Origin: JAJDFU01 sp964641965
GTDB lineage: Bacteria > Bacteroidota > Bacteroidia > Chitinophagales > Saprospiraceae
Assembly: GCA_964641965.1 (NCBI GenBank)
Contig: CAZXLD010000021.1
Span: forward strand, 1 to 64,000
Length of the DNA stretch: 64,000 nucleotides
Reading direction: 5' to 3'
This document shows positions 51,331-60,731 of the stretch, one piece after another (positions within the stretch are counted from its first letter, which is position 1; every line of letters starts with the position of its first letter). The notes under the pieces are model-generated. The model ran no database searches. It was not told the origin of the DNA and saw nothing but the letters and a program-made list of their open reading frames with translations. Both the position numbers and the translations under genes were made by a program.

Positions 51331-53119
51331 TTTTCCGGAGTGGCCCTCTACTCGAAAGCCTATTGACCAGGACATTCAACAAAAGTATACCGGACAAAAA
51401 GGCAGCAATTCGGGAGATGATATTCCCCCATCGGACATAAATTGTGAGCTGGTCATTAAACAACAAATTGCCACGTAAAGCCTGGGTTTGGTTGTACGGA
51501 ATGGTTTCTTGTATGATACCCCGCTGATCGATAAAGGCCGAAACACCTGTGTTGGCAGCCCGAGCAATCGATTTTCGGGTTTCAATCGCTCGCAAGGAGG
51601 CAAAATGCAGGTGTTGCCGATGCCCGGGGGTGTCATCCCACCATCCATCATTCGTGATTACAATGAGTGCTTGCGCTCCGGCGCGCACGTAAGCGGTAAC
51701 GAATTCCCCAAATATGGATTCGTAGCAAATCAATGGACCGATATTACCAGCCCTAGACTGGAAAACGGAGCGTTCAGGCTGAGAGGCTAGTCCCGCGGCG
51801 GTCCCCCCCACTTTTTCAACAATGAATTTAAAGGGCCAAAGTACCTCTTGGAAGGGGAATATTTCTACGCCCGGGACCAGTTTTGACTTTTTGTAAATGG
51901 GTATTTCCGGGCTTCCAATCGTTAACTGGGCCGCAATATTACTCGACTCGTACGTGGTGGTATCTCCTCTTTGATTAACGTAAACTCGCTTAGCTCTAGA
52001 AGTTTTATCGTCGTTGGGAAGTACCTGGAAGGCACTGATCCCAATCAACAAATTGAGACCCGGATTATCCTCAAAGTGCTTCTCAAAAGTTCGAATAGCC
52101 GGATGCGCCCGAGGCATATCGATATTGAAATTGTGGATTACCGCCTCCGGATACGCAATGTACTGGGTAGCTGGAGTCCTGGCAGAATCCGCCAACTGGA
52201 CCATCCGGGTTACTTGTTGGGCTCTCGGCACGGTGAACTTCACATAGTGTGGCTCGTAGTTGGGTTGAACGACTACGATTTCCACGGGTTTGCCTTTTTC
52301 CTCGTAATTGTAGAACAGGTAAAGGGATAGACCAACCGGGGCCAGAAGTAGTCCTGCCAGGCGAAGTCCTAACCCCCAGGGGCGCTTGCCGGCGTTATAT
52401 TGATTCCAGATCTGGAAGAGCACCAGGTTGCCCAATAAGATCCACAAGCTGCCTCCAAATACACCGGTATATTCATACCATTGCACTAGCATGGGCCATT
52501 CGGCAAATCCATTGCCTAAGGTGAGCCAAGGCCAGGTCAACTCCCAGTTCAAATGAAAATATTCCCACGAAATCCAATAGGCAGCAAAAGAGATCGCTCC
52601 CAATTTGGCTAAGTTCCGTTTGGTGTAGTGGAATAGCATAAAGGGGATGGTCATCAGCCCGGTATTGGCCACAATCGCAAAGATCCCGGCAGATAAGGCA
52701 GTATCAGCTACCCAAAAGGTGGTAATGATATTCCAGCACAAAAAAGTTAGGAAGGCATATTTCCAGACCGTAGCTCCTCTCCGGAGATCAGTTGAAGCAG
52801 CAATTTCCTGTTCTACTATAAGCAAGGGAACAAACCCGGCAAACAGGAACATTGGAAAGGGAAAACCAATATCCGGGAAGCCTAAGGATAAGAACAGGAT
52901 GCTCATTCCCGATAGGCTCAGCCACTTCCAGGTTTTTCCTTTATTCAACCAAATTGGAAGTAACAAAAACAGGAGAGCTCCGGTAAAGGTCAGAAAGAGC
53001 CACAACGGGCGATACCCCCACAACAATTGCTCCTGTGAACGCAAGTACATGTTGGCACTAATCAATATTGCCGTCAGGAGAAAACCCGCAGCAAGTAGGA
53101 GTTGGACTGACCGCTTCAC
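51317..53119 (-). CDS. lnt: Apolipoprotein N-acyltransferase
   Basis: A 600-residue inner-membrane enzyme that adds the third acyl chain to lipoproteins. About seven N-terminal membrane segments lead to a nitrilase domain at about 270-560. The expected Glu-Lys-Cys triad is visible: Glu in QYIAYPEAVIHNFN, Lys in KKSKLVPGVEIFPFQEVL, Cys in IGPLICYESIFGEFV. NDGWWDDTPGHRQHLHFASL is also typical. A last hydrophobic segment lies near 573. The start is GTG at 53117-53119, directly after an in-frame stop. Many lipoproteins are encoded in this window, consistent with its need. Confidence 0.94.
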   Translation of the reverse strand: MKRSVQLLLAAGFLLTAILISANMYLRSQEQLLWGYRPLWLFLTFTGALLFLLLPIWLNKGKTWKWLSLSGMSILFLSLGFPDIGFPFPMFLFAGFVPLLIVEQEIAASTDLRRGATVWKYAFLTFLCWNIITTFWVADTALSAGIFAIVANTGLMTIPFMLFHYTKRNLAKLGAISFAAYWISWEYFHLNWELTWPWLTLGNGFAEWPMLVQWYEYTGVFGGSLWILLGNLVLFQIWNQYNAGKRPWGLGLRLAGLLLAPVGLSLYLFYNYEEKGKPVEIVVVQPNYEPHYVKFTVPRAQQVTRMVQLADSARTPATQYIAYPEAVIHNFNIDMPRAHPAIRTFEKHFEDNPGLNLLIGISAFQVLPNDDKTSRAKRVYVNQRGDTTTYESSNIAAQLTIGSPEIPIYKKSKLVPGVEIFPFQEVLWPFKFIVEKVGGTAAGLASQPERSVFQSRAGNIGPLICYESIFGEFVTAYVRAGAQALIVITNDGWWDDTPGHRQHLHFASLRAIETRKSIARAANTGVSAFIDQRGIIQETIPYNQTQALRGNLLFNDQLTIYVRWGNIISRIAAFLSGILLLNVLVNRLSSRGPLRKITAS

Positions 53120-53184
53120 TTATGGTTTTGAATTTGTAGACATGCAAGAATACAAGAAACCCAATGGTAAACGAAATGTTTCAG

Positions 53185-53219
53185 TTGGGTATTGGGTGGC
53201 AGGTAGTGGGTAGCTGGTA
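53185..53219 (+). repeat. Short heptamer run in the lnt/CDO intergenic gap
   Basis: Five heptamers in register: TTGGGTA, TTGGGTG, GCAGGTA, GTGGGTA, GCTGGTA. It has the 7-bp period of the large elements but different wording and no core. The rest of the 277-bp gap (53120-53396) shows nothing I can name. Confidence 0.45.
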
Positions 53220-53396
53220 TGCTTCCGTTTGACCTGTTTGGCCATAAACTCAATCCTCCTTGTCTGTGCTTACGTGTATAACATCCTATCAACGAAGGAA
53301 GTCTCGGAGGGGCTCAAAGGTCTTCCGAGCCTGGAGATGCCGCGGCTCGCCATCACCTCCATACACCTATGAGGAAGAACTGCATTTGCTTATGAC

Positions 53397-55049
53397 CTAC
53401 TTCTTCGCTAATACCAGATACCGGGTACTGGTACAGGTATCTGAAGCGGCTTCGATCGGCTCCAGACTAACCGCATCATACAATCGAACCCCTTTGGGAA
53501 AATAGGTTTCAAAGATCAACCGTACCCGGTAGAGCGAAGGCAAATGTCGCAAATGCTTCCCGGCGTAATCCAGTTGGAGGTAATCTCCACGGAAATCCAG
53601 ATTGGTGATTTCACTTTCCTGAAACAGGCCGCCATCCAGTTCGATGATGCGGGGAGTCCGCAAGGAAATGACGCGTTTATCTGCAGAAAAAAGAACACTT
53701 GGATACCAACGGGTATGGTCGGGAGTGATAAAATCGCCCAAGAACCACCCATCTTCTTCAACCAAGTTCGAGGCAATGCGAATGGCGTCTTCCAATCGAT
53801 TAGCTGGCAAATAGTGAAACACATTTAATCCGCTGTATACCACCTTCGCTTGTTGCCCCCCAAAATCAAAATCCAATAAACTTCCTTGTTGAACTGGAAT
53901 CCTGGAGGAAGCCACTTCCACCATAGCGGAAGAGAGGTCAATGCCAAGGATATTGGGAGCTTGCATACCCAATTCGCGAACGAGATATTCTTCCACTAAA
54001 CCCGTTCCGCACCCCAGGGAGAGGAGTCTGGTTTGAGCGAAGGATAAACCAGATTTTTCCTTGAAGAAACGCCAGTAACCAGCCATGAAGTTTTTCAAAC
54101 AAGGCTTACCAACGACCTCATCGTATAAAGAGGCATACCGCTGGAAATGATCTTTATCATCCTCCTGATCACCAAATTCCAATTGGAGCGCTGCGGCAAC
54201 TTGTAGCTCGCGATTAAGAATACGCCAGGCGCGGGAATCTATTTGTTGCACTTGGTCGTTCAGCAATTCCTCCACATATGCAATGACCTCTCGTCTAAGA
54301 TTTGATGAAAATAACTCATCCCAGGAGTTCCTGATTTGCTCCTGGTAATTCCCAGGATGCAGGGATTCCATTTTTCGAAGCCGCCGCTGAAGTTCCACCT
54401 GATACCGGATTCGGGTAGGTAAATCCCCACGAGCCCCCGTTTCTACGGATTCAATTTCCGCTTCCGGAAGGGCGAAAAATACACCCCCATTAATTCGTTG
54501 GATAATTCCTTGTTGCGGATCGAAAAGACGTGCGGAACCGGTCACACAGGGTACTTCTTCTCGGGTACCATACACATGTAGCGAAAGGTAAGACTCGTCT
54601 TTAGACGGATTACCCATTTGATGAATAAGGCTATGGGATACACCTACTACTTCACCAGTCTTCATCTGCATACGGGCCAAGGTGGATAGTTGCTCCTCAT
54701 CCATTCGAAAGATGGCATGCTCCATGGGCCCGAATACCTGGACAGCCCCCCATTGGGTAAATCCGTGATCATGAATACCACTGAAATCACCAGGCGACCA
54801 ACTCATAACCATAATCTCAAATTGATCACCTTCATAAACTAGTTTCCGACCGTAACTATCAGCTTCACTATGCCCAAAATCTGCCCAGGGTATTAAGTCT
54901 TTTTCCTGAACCTTGGCTTCCAAAACCAATGCACGCATACCAGAAGGCGCAGGGTGAGGAGTTATTTGTAAAGATTCGATTATAAACTTTAGGGAGTCAG
55001 GCAGTTGAGACGGCTTAACTACTACAGATGAATTTTCTACTAAGGACAT
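53397..55049 (-). CDS. Cysteine dioxygenase-like domain fused to a SAM methyltransferase
   Basis: A 550-residue two-domain protein. Residues about 20-200 are a cupin of the cysteine dioxygenase (CDO) family. The apparent iron ligands are His93, His95 (GIHDHGFTQWG) and His143 (SLIHQMGNPS). Tyr66-x-Arg68 (YGRKL) and SLHVY with His158 and Tyr160 match the substrate-binding and catalytic residues Tyr58, Arg60, His155 and Tyr157 of CDO in order and spacing. A helical linker runs to about 300. Residues about 300-550 are a class I methyltransferase, with LLSLGCGTGLVEEYL (motif I, about 342-356) and GIDLSSAM. Thioredoxin is divergent, 211 bp away. Substrate and product are unknown; a methylated sulfinate or cysteine-derived metabolite is possible. 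Confidence 0.87.
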   Translation of the reverse strand: MSLVENSSVVVKPSQLPDSLKFIIESLQITPHPAPSGMRALVLEAKVQEKDLIPWADFGHSEADSYGRKLVYEGDQFEIMVMSWSPGDFSGIHDHGFTQWGAVQVFGPMEHAIFRMDEEQLSTLARMQMKTGEVVGVSHSLIHQMGNPSKDESYLSLHVYGTREEVPCVTGSARLFDPQQGIIQRINGGVFFALPEAEIESVETGARGDLPTRIRYQVELQRRLRKMESLHPGNYQEQIRNSWDELFSSNLRREVIAYVEELLNDQVQQIDSRAWRILNRELQVAAALQLEFGDQEDDKDHFQRYASLYDEVVGKPCLKNFMAGYWRFFKEKSGLSFAQTRLLSLGCGTGLVEEYLVRELGMQAPNILGIDLSSAMVEVASSRIPVQQGSLLDFDFGGQQAKVVYSGLNVFHYLPANRLEDAIRIASNLVEEDGWFLGDFITPDHTRWYPSVLFSADKRVISLRTPRIIELDGGLFQESEITNLDFRGDYLQLDYAGKHLRHLPSLYRVRLIFETYFPKGVRLYDAVSLEPIEAASDTCTSTRYLVLAKK

Positions 55050-55260
55050 GTCTGGGCAACAGTATTTGTGTTTAAAACTGGATTAGGTGCTTGCTTGCTC
55101 GGGTTTAGCGATCTATCCCCATAGGCCCAAAGCCCTTCAACCCATTTTTCTCCACTACCTGCAGCTTGGGGGATTTCTGACATCCATTTGTGACCCCTAT
55201 CACCAGATCTGCCTGGAAACAGACAGACCTTTGTATTGTCACATAGCAAAAACAAGAAAA

Positions 55261-55569
55261 ATGAATCAAAAAACAACATTCTCTGAATTAATAAATAGTG
55301 AAGTTCCAGTATTGATCGATTTCAGCGCTGCCTGGTGCGGTCCTTGTAAGGCCATGGGACCTATACTAAGCGAGGTTGCCAGTACTATTGGAGATCAAGC
55401 CAAGATCGTAAAGGTGGATGTAGATGCCAATCCAGCCTTGGCGCAGCAATTGAATATCCAAGGTGTTCCCACCTTTATCCTCTACCGGAATGGTGAAATC
55501 AGGTGGAGGCAATCCGGCATGCAATCTGCCCATATGCTCACTGAAGTAATTCGCCAGAACTTATCCTAA
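55261..55569 (+). CDS. trxA: Thioredoxin
   Basis: A 102-residue thioredoxin with the active-site motif AAWCGPCKAMGP (Cys26, Cys29), the central VKVDVDANPALAQQLNIQGV stretch and the cis-Pro loop GVPTFILYRNG. No signal peptide, so cytoplasmic. The ATG at 55261 gives the normal length; an in-frame upstream extension to 55087 is unlike the family. It is divergent from the CDO/methyltransferase gene. A GACCTTTG sequence near 55226 is a 7-of-8 match to the -7 consensus. Confidence 0.94.
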   Translation: MNQKTTFSELINSEVPVLIDFSAAWCGPCKAMGPILSEVASTIGDQAKIVKVDVDANPALAQQLNIQGVPTFILYRNGEIRWRQSGMQSAHMLTEVIRQNLS

Positions 55570-55625
55570 AACCAAGCTGGCTATTTCAAAAGTCAGGTTT
55601 ATTGTGTGTGTAATAGGGTGTTATC

Positions 55626-55663
55626 GATCCGGATACAGTTCTTATAAACTGATCCGGATTTTT
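55626..55663 (+). terminator. Terminator of thioredoxin gene
   Basis: ATCCGGAT pairs with its copy 25 bp on (palindromic octamer) and CAGTT with AACTG inside, loop of about six, followed by TTTTTG. Confidence 0.85.
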
Positions 55664-55750
55664 GACACCCCCTCACTGTACTTGTGAAATTAAAGCTGAT
55701 TCAGCCAACCTTAAAAAATCAGATTCGATTTGTGGCCTAATTTACGTCCA

Positions 55751-57052
55751 ATGGTCAACCGCCATACTTTTCTCGTTCTACTATTTCTTTTCAGCTTCCA
55801 ACTGGCTGCCCAAAACGAATATGGCAAATGGCTAAAACCACTTGAGAAAGTGGCCTTCAAACCTATTCTGCAATTGCAATTCTGGGGGTCCTTTTCCCAC
55901 GATCATCGGGTGCTAAATGATAGTACGGGGGAGTATGAACCCGTTGAAGACCGCCTCAACGTAATGATCCGAAGGGCGCGTTTGGGGTTTCAGATCAAAC
56001 CTTACGCCGGCCTTACCTTTCGTTTTATCAGTTCATTCGACTTTATTGGTCGAGACTTAAATGCCGCACATACCGGAGGTACTAACACCTCAGCCAGGCC
56101 CAATTTTGATATTTGGGAAGCTCGACTTCAGTGGCAGGTGTTCCCGGAAAAAGAACTATTGTATTTGAATGCTGGATGGATTCGGCCCAATTTCAGCCGT
56201 GAAAGTCTGACCTCACCCTGGAAGGTAAGCTCAATGGAAAAAGCCTGGTCAATGAATTACACCCGGCGACACCTAGTAGGCCTGGGGCCTGGAGCAGCGC
56301 CCGGTATTAATGTGGGCGGATTAGCGGGTTCGTCGGAGCACACCTTCTGGCTGGGCTATAATGCATCGGTATTTGTACCTCAATATATTAGCCTACTTGG
56401 GAATTCTAACGGGATCAATTTTAGCCCCTTATTTGTAGGGCGAGCCATTTTACATTTTGGCCAACCTGAATCGACCACTTACCAATTAGGGTCCAACCTG
56501 AATGCATTTTCCCAACGAAAAGGACTCAGCGTCGGCATTGGAGGAGCCTGGCAAGGGAAGACGGATCTCTTCACTTCCAATTATGGTGCAGAGCTTGATT
56601 TCCTGTTCAATTGGGGGCCTTTTAATCTGGATGGCGATTTCAATTTCCTTTGGCGGCAAGGCGAACAGCCCGAAAACGGATCAGCCTATCGAATTTGGAC
56701 TACGAATTTTCAAACAGGCCATATTCGATCCAGCGTTAATCTTACAGTGGGGAAATTTTTCCTGGAACCCGTTTTCATGTTCGTTTTTCTGAATGGTCCA
56801 TTGGAGGAGCAAGCCCAGGAGGACGCGCTGGAAGTATTGAGCCGATATGGTATCCATCACCAATATGATATTGGTCTCAACTGGTATCTCAACCGAAACA
56901 AATTGAAGTTGGTCCTGCACTACCTGATTAATACAGGAAATGCCGGAGAAACCGATACAGATGCCATTGGAAATAATTATTTATTCCAAGCCAACGTCGG
57001 CCCCATCCAACGGGGCAATTGGTTGGGATTGGGCTTGAATCTTACGTTGTGA
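55751..57052 (+). CDS. Phosphate-selective porin O/P family outer-membrane protein
   Basis: A 433-residue outer-membrane porin. The signal peptide (MVNRHTFLVLLFLFSFQLAA) fixes the start at 55751 rather than at an ATG seven codons upstream. The barrel shows alternating strands with the family stretch RLNVMIRRARLGFQIKPYAG (about 53-72), FIGRDLNAAHTGG-type loop and ends WLGLGLNLTL, a typical last strand. Family members move phosphate, polyphosphate or other anions; the substrate here is not indicated. It has no obvious partner genes. Heptamer repeats begin 33 bp after its stop codon. Confidence 0.88.
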   Translation: MVNRHTFLVLLFLFSFQLAAQNEYGKWLKPLEKVAFKPILQLQFWGSFSHDHRVLNDSTGEYEPVEDRLNVMIRRARLGFQIKPYAGLTFRFISSFDFIGRDLNAAHTGGTNTSARPNFDIWEARLQWQVFPEKELLYLNAGWIRPNFSRESLTSPWKVSSMEKAWSMNYTRRHLVGLGPGAAPGINVGGLAGSSEHTFWLGYNASVFVPQYISLLGNSNGINFSPLFVGRAILHFGQPESTTYQLGSNLNAFSQRKGLSVGIGGAWQGKTDLFTSNYGAELDFLFNWGPFNLDGDFNFLWRQGEQPENGSAYRIWTTNFQTGHIRSSVNLTVGKFFLEPVFMFVFLNGPLEEQAQEDALEVLSRYGIHHQYDIGLNWYLNRNKLKLVLHYLINTGNAGETDTDAIGNNYLFQANVGPIQRGNWLGLGLNLTL

Positions 57053-57084
57053 TGCGCTTACCGGAGCGATACTTTAGCCTTCTG

Positions 57085-57245
57085 CCGATACTGGATGCTC
57101 GATGCTGGCTGCACGGTGGACGGCGCACGATGGACGGACAACCTATATCAGGGACGTATACCATTTGCCATTTGCCATTCGTCACTCCCAACTCCGCACC
57201 CCGCACTCGCAATTCCACATTTGACATTTGGCACTTATCACTCCC
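57085..57245 (-). repeat. 7-bp-periodic intergenic repeat, copy 4 (inverted)
   Basis: Twenty-three heptamers in one register. Read on the minus strand it repeats the order of copy 3: NNRRRTG units (57162-57245), the TACGTCCCTGATATAGG core (about 57141-57158), then CCGT-type units and GCATC-type units. It fills the gap between the convergent porin and ackA genes and ends 30 bp before the ackA stop codon. Confidence 0.88.
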
Positions 57246-57274
57246 AATTCTTTAGGCGTATCTACTAGTTTCTT

Positions 57275-58471
57275 TCACTTCCTATCTAACATAGTCTGCA
57301 CCTCTTTTGCAATCTGCTTTTCCTCATCAGTAGGAATTACCAGAATTTGGATAGGGCTATCTGGCGCAGAGATTACTTGTACAGGTTCTGTTCGCTCAGC
57401 CCGATTGATCTCGTGATCAATCCTAAAGCCGAGCGAACCAAGCCCTTCCAATATGCGGGATCGCATGGTATGGCTGTGTTCTCCAACACCTGCCGTAAAC
57501 ACCAAGGCATCCACTTCCCCTAGTGTAGCCAAATAGCTTCCAATGTATTGTTGAATCCGGTAAACATACATGTCAATAGCGAGCTGGGCTTCCCGACTTC
57601 CTGCTGCTGCAGCATGTTCTACCGCTCGTAGATCTGAATGACCACAAATCCCTTTCAAGCCGCTCTCCTTGTTCAAGTCCGTTTCGATATTCTGTATTTC
57701 CCATCCATGCTGTCCAGCCAAATGAAAAATAAGCGATGGGTCGATATCTCCTGAACGGGTACCCATGACCAAACCTGGCAAAGGGCCTAATCCCATGGAG
57801 TTTTCTACCGATTGCCCGGCCCGGATAGCTGTCATACTGGCGCCATTACCTAAATGGGCAATTATCAGATTGACGGATGCTCGATTGAAATAGGATTGGG
57901 CAGTAGCAGTAATATATCGATGCGAGGTGCCGTGAAACCCATATTTACGTATGCCGAATTGTTGATAATACGGCTTGGGGACGGCATACCGATAGGCCTT
58001 TTCCGGGATAGTTTGATGAAACGCCGTATCAAAAACGCCTACCTGGATGGCATTTGGAAATACGCTTTCGGCGATTTCAATGCCCAAAAGATTGGCAGGA
58101 TTGTGTAATGGAGCTAATGGAATCAAGGCTCGGATCGTTTCCTTCACAGCTGAAGTAATACGGGTCGTATCCGAAAATTGCTCCCCCCCATGCACCACAC
58201 GATGGCCAACTGCACTCAATCTTTCAGGACCTGAGAGTACCGTTTCCAACAATTTTTCGGCTATGAAATTCATCGCCAGCTGATGGTCTGCCTGACCCAA
58301 GGTTCCGGTATCTATTTCAGATCCCCCCTCGCTATTCTTCCATGTATGGGCGTAAGACGCAGCCTCCGTACCTATTTTCTCCACTTGGCCTCTGGCAGTA
58401 ACGATTAGATCTCTTTCCTCAAAAACCGTGTATTTAATTGAAGAACTTCCGGCATTTACCACTAAGATCAT
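57275..58471 (-). CDS. ackA: Acetate kinase
   Basis: A 398-residue ASKHA-fold kinase that interconverts acetyl phosphate and acetate with ADP/ATP. It begins MILVVNAGSSSIKYTVFE, the family signature; an in-frame TTG three codons upstream is less likely. VGHRVVHGGEQFSDTTRI, GVFDTAFHQTIPEKAYRYAV, HGTSHRYI and IAHLGNGASMTAI are all present, as is the FTAGVGEHS nucleotide-binding turn. It is 42 bp downstream of pta in one operon, giving acetyl-CoA to acetate with ATP formation. Confidence 0.97.
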   Translation of the reverse strand: MILVVNAGSSSIKYTVFEERDLIVTARGQVEKIGTEAASYAHTWKNSEGGSEIDTGTLGQADHQLAMNFIAEKLLETVLSGPERLSAVGHRVVHGGEQFSDTTRITSAVKETIRALIPLAPLHNPANLLGIEIAESVFPNAIQVGVFDTAFHQTIPEKAYRYAVPKPYYQQFGIRKYGFHGTSHRYITATAQSYFNRASVNLIIAHLGNGASMTAIRAGQSVENSMGLGPLPGLVMGTRSGDIDPSLIFHLAGQHGWEIQNIETDLNKESGLKGICGHSDLRAVEHAAAAGSREAQLAIDMYVYRIQQYIGSYLATLGEVDALVFTAGVGEHSHTMRSRILEGLGSLGFRIDHEINRAERTEPVQVISAPDSPIQILVIPTDEEKQIAKEVQTMLDRK

Positions 58472-58513
58472 GGGAGCCAATTTACAGGGTAATAAAATCG
58501 ATTAAGGTTCCCC

Positions 58514-60610
58514 CTATCCCTCTTGGGCTTGAATAGCGGTGATAATGACGGTATTGATAACATCCTCAACGGTAGCGCCTCTGCTGAGATCGTTAACCGG
58601 TTTATTCAGGCCCTGTAACATGGGCCCAATAGCCAATGCTCCAGTCTCTCGTTGAACAGCCTTGTAGGTATTGTTACCCGTATTGAGATCCGGAAAAATC
58701 AAAACAGATGCCTGACCTGCAACTGGAGAATCCGGCATTTTTTTGGCTGCCACCCCGGGATCTACTGCTGCATCATATTGCAGGGGTCCTTCTACCTGGA
58801 GATCCGGCCGCCTTTCCCGGATAATTTTGGTAGCGGTCCTTACCTTCTCTACATCTTCACCCTTACCAGAACTTCCGGAAGAATACGAAAGCATCGCAAC
58901 TAACGGTTCGATGCCGAAGGTCGTACTAGTTTCAGCAGAGGCAATTCCAATTTCTGCTAATTCTTCGGCCGTTGGGTTGGGATTTACAGCACAGTCGCCA
59001 TACACCAACACCCGGTCATCCAAAGCCATGAAGAAAATGGAGGAAACCACTTTAAACCCGGGTTTGGTTTTGATAAACTGTAAAGCGGGGCGGATGGTGT
59101 GCTGGGTGGTATGCCGGGCTCCGGATACCATTCCATCTGCCAACCCTTTGTATACCATCATGGTACCGAAATAAGAAACATCGACCATCACATCCCGGGC
59201 AGTCTCTGGGGTCAGGCCCTTATGCTTTCTTAATTCGTAAAAGGTATCAGTAAAATCCTGAAATCCGGAGTACGTTAATGGGTCGAGGATTTGGAAGTGC
59301 GTCCTTGGGAACCGGAGCCCCAACCGGCTTATCTCCCGCTCTAATTCGACTTCTTTCCCGATCAAGGTCAGGCTAACCAGATCATGATTCAATAAATATT
59401 CTGCCGCGCGCAGGATTCGTTCATCCTCCCCTTCAGGCAACACAATATGCATTCTTCGAGCGGCTGCTTTCTGCTGAAGCATATATAAAAACATACCAGG
59501 GGTAACACCTCTCGGTTGGAACTCGATTGCTAAGTTTTCAATCGCTTCGGTATCCACATAATCCTGAAACAACTGAATACCCAAACGAATTTTCCGCTTA
59601 TTCCGAATATTGAGTTTACTTCGGACTCGCTGTACTTGCTGGCTTACCTTAAATGTATCTGCCTCTACAGTCAAAACAGGGAAATCATCTTTCAAGCCTT
59701 CCAAAAGCTTCAACAAGCTGGGAGCGGGTTCGATACCACCAGTCAAAATCAAGCCTGATAGAGCGGGGTAGTTTTTAGAATGGTGCGCCAATACGGATCC
59801 CATTATAATATCCTCCCGGTCTCCAGGCGTGATAACAGCCTGTTTGTCAGACAAATAATTTAAGAATTGGGGCACGCGCATAGCAGCAACCAAAAAACCG
59901 TGGGCCAGATTATCCAAATTTTCTTCCCCTTGAATAATCTTGGCTTCCAATTGTTCTTTCACCTCTAACATGGTCGGACTTCCCAGCACTTGATTCTCAG
60001 GTATGGCATAGGCCAAAATTCCATCAGGTAAATCCTGGTTCAACCGATCCAAGACCTCTTGACGAATGTCAGGATTTACCCGATTCACCACCACGGCTAA
60101 AACGGTACATTCACTACTGGTAAAGGAATCAATGGATTGATTGACATTGTGAAAAAGCTCATCCACATCTTCCCCACGTGCATTTTGAACAATTAATACA
60201 GGTGCGGATAGATTTCGGGCTATTTCTGCATTCACATTTAGCTCAAAAGCAGCCCCCTCCCCTTCAAAGTCAGTCCCTTCAATCAATACAAAATCCATTT
60301 TGGACTCCACTACTTTGTACTTGCCGATAATTGCTTCCAGCATTTCGTCCAACTTCCCTTGCCCCAAAAGTGCATTTGCTCTTCCTCGCTTAAGCGCATA
60401 GCACTCATCGAAAGTCAGGTACTTATCTACTTTGGAATGAAGCAACGTCAAGTGGTCATCCTCTTCGCAAGTAATGCCCTTATTGTGTATGATAGGGCGA
60501 AATACACCTACTTTGGGGGTTTTTCTCAGGATTAACTCCAACAGCCCAAGACTAATCAAGGACTTGCCGGACTCGGGTTCTGTTGTGGCGATGTAGAGGG
60601 ATTTGGCCAT
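58514..60610 (-). CDS. pta: Phosphate acetyltransferase, long form
   Basis: A 698-residue enzyme making acetyl phosphate from acetyl-CoA. It is the long form: an N-terminal P-loop/BioD-like domain (SLYIATTEPESGKSLISLGL, about 4-23), a DRTGG domain (about 215-330) and the C-terminal PTA_PTB catalytic domain (about 375-695) with IVLPEGEDERILRAAEYLLN and the final TVEDVINTVIITAIQAQ. The N-terminal domains regulate activity in enteric relatives. ackA follows by 42 bp. A hairpin (60675-60707) separates pta from the upstream SPOR-like gene. Confidence 0.96.
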   Translation of the reverse strand: MAKSLYIATTEPESGKSLISLGLLELILRKTPKVGVFRPIIHNKGITCEEDDHLTLLHSKVDKYLTFDECYALKRGRANALLGQGKLDEMLEAIIGKYKVVESKMDFVLIEGTDFEGEGAAFELNVNAEIARNLSAPVLIVQNARGEDVDELFHNVNQSIDSFTSSECTVLAVVVNRVNPDIRQEVLDRLNQDLPDGILAYAIPENQVLGSPTMLEVKEQLEAKIIQGEENLDNLAHGFLVAAMRVPQFLNYLSDKQAVITPGDREDIIMGSVLAHHSKNYPALSGLILTGGIEPAPSLLKLLEGLKDDFPVLTVEADTFKVSQQVQRVRSKLNIRNKRKIRLGIQLFQDYVDTEAIENLAIEFQPRGVTPGMFLYMLQQKAAARRMHIVLPEGEDERILRAAEYLLNHDLVSLTLIGKEVELEREISRLGLRFPRTHFQILDPLTYSGFQDFTDTFYELRKHKGLTPETARDVMVDVSYFGTMMVYKGLADGMVSGARHTTQHTIRPALQFIKTKPGFKVVSSIFFMALDDRVLVYGDCAVNPNPTAEELAEIGIASAETSTTFGIEPLVAMLSYSSGSSGKGEDVEKVRTATKIIRERRPDLQVEGPLQYDAAVDPGVAAKKMPDSPVAGQASVLIFPDLNTGNNTYKAVQRETGALAIGPMLQGLNKPVNDLSRGATVEDVINTVIITAIQAQEG

Positions 60611-60674
60611 AGATTTAAAATGGAAAATCCAAAATAAATTTCAACTGTTAACTCTGGGTAAATACTGGAATGTA

Positions 60675-60707
60675 AAATGGCCCGAGTTGTATCAACCCGG
60701 GCCATTT
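60675..60707 (-). terminator. Hairpin between SPOR-like gene and pta
   Basis: AAATGGCCCG pairs with CGGGCCATTT (10 bp) across a 13-nt loop, with a short T run on the minus strand. It starts 25 bp after the SPOR-like gene's stop codon, upstream of pta. Confidence 0.7.
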
Positions 60708-60731
60708 AGGATATCGTGATCTATTCAAAGA

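Noticed and set aside
57019..57255. Small open frame after the porin
   Set aside because: It is made of the 7-bp repeat element; a 7-bp period gives fortuitous open frames with heptapeptide repetition.
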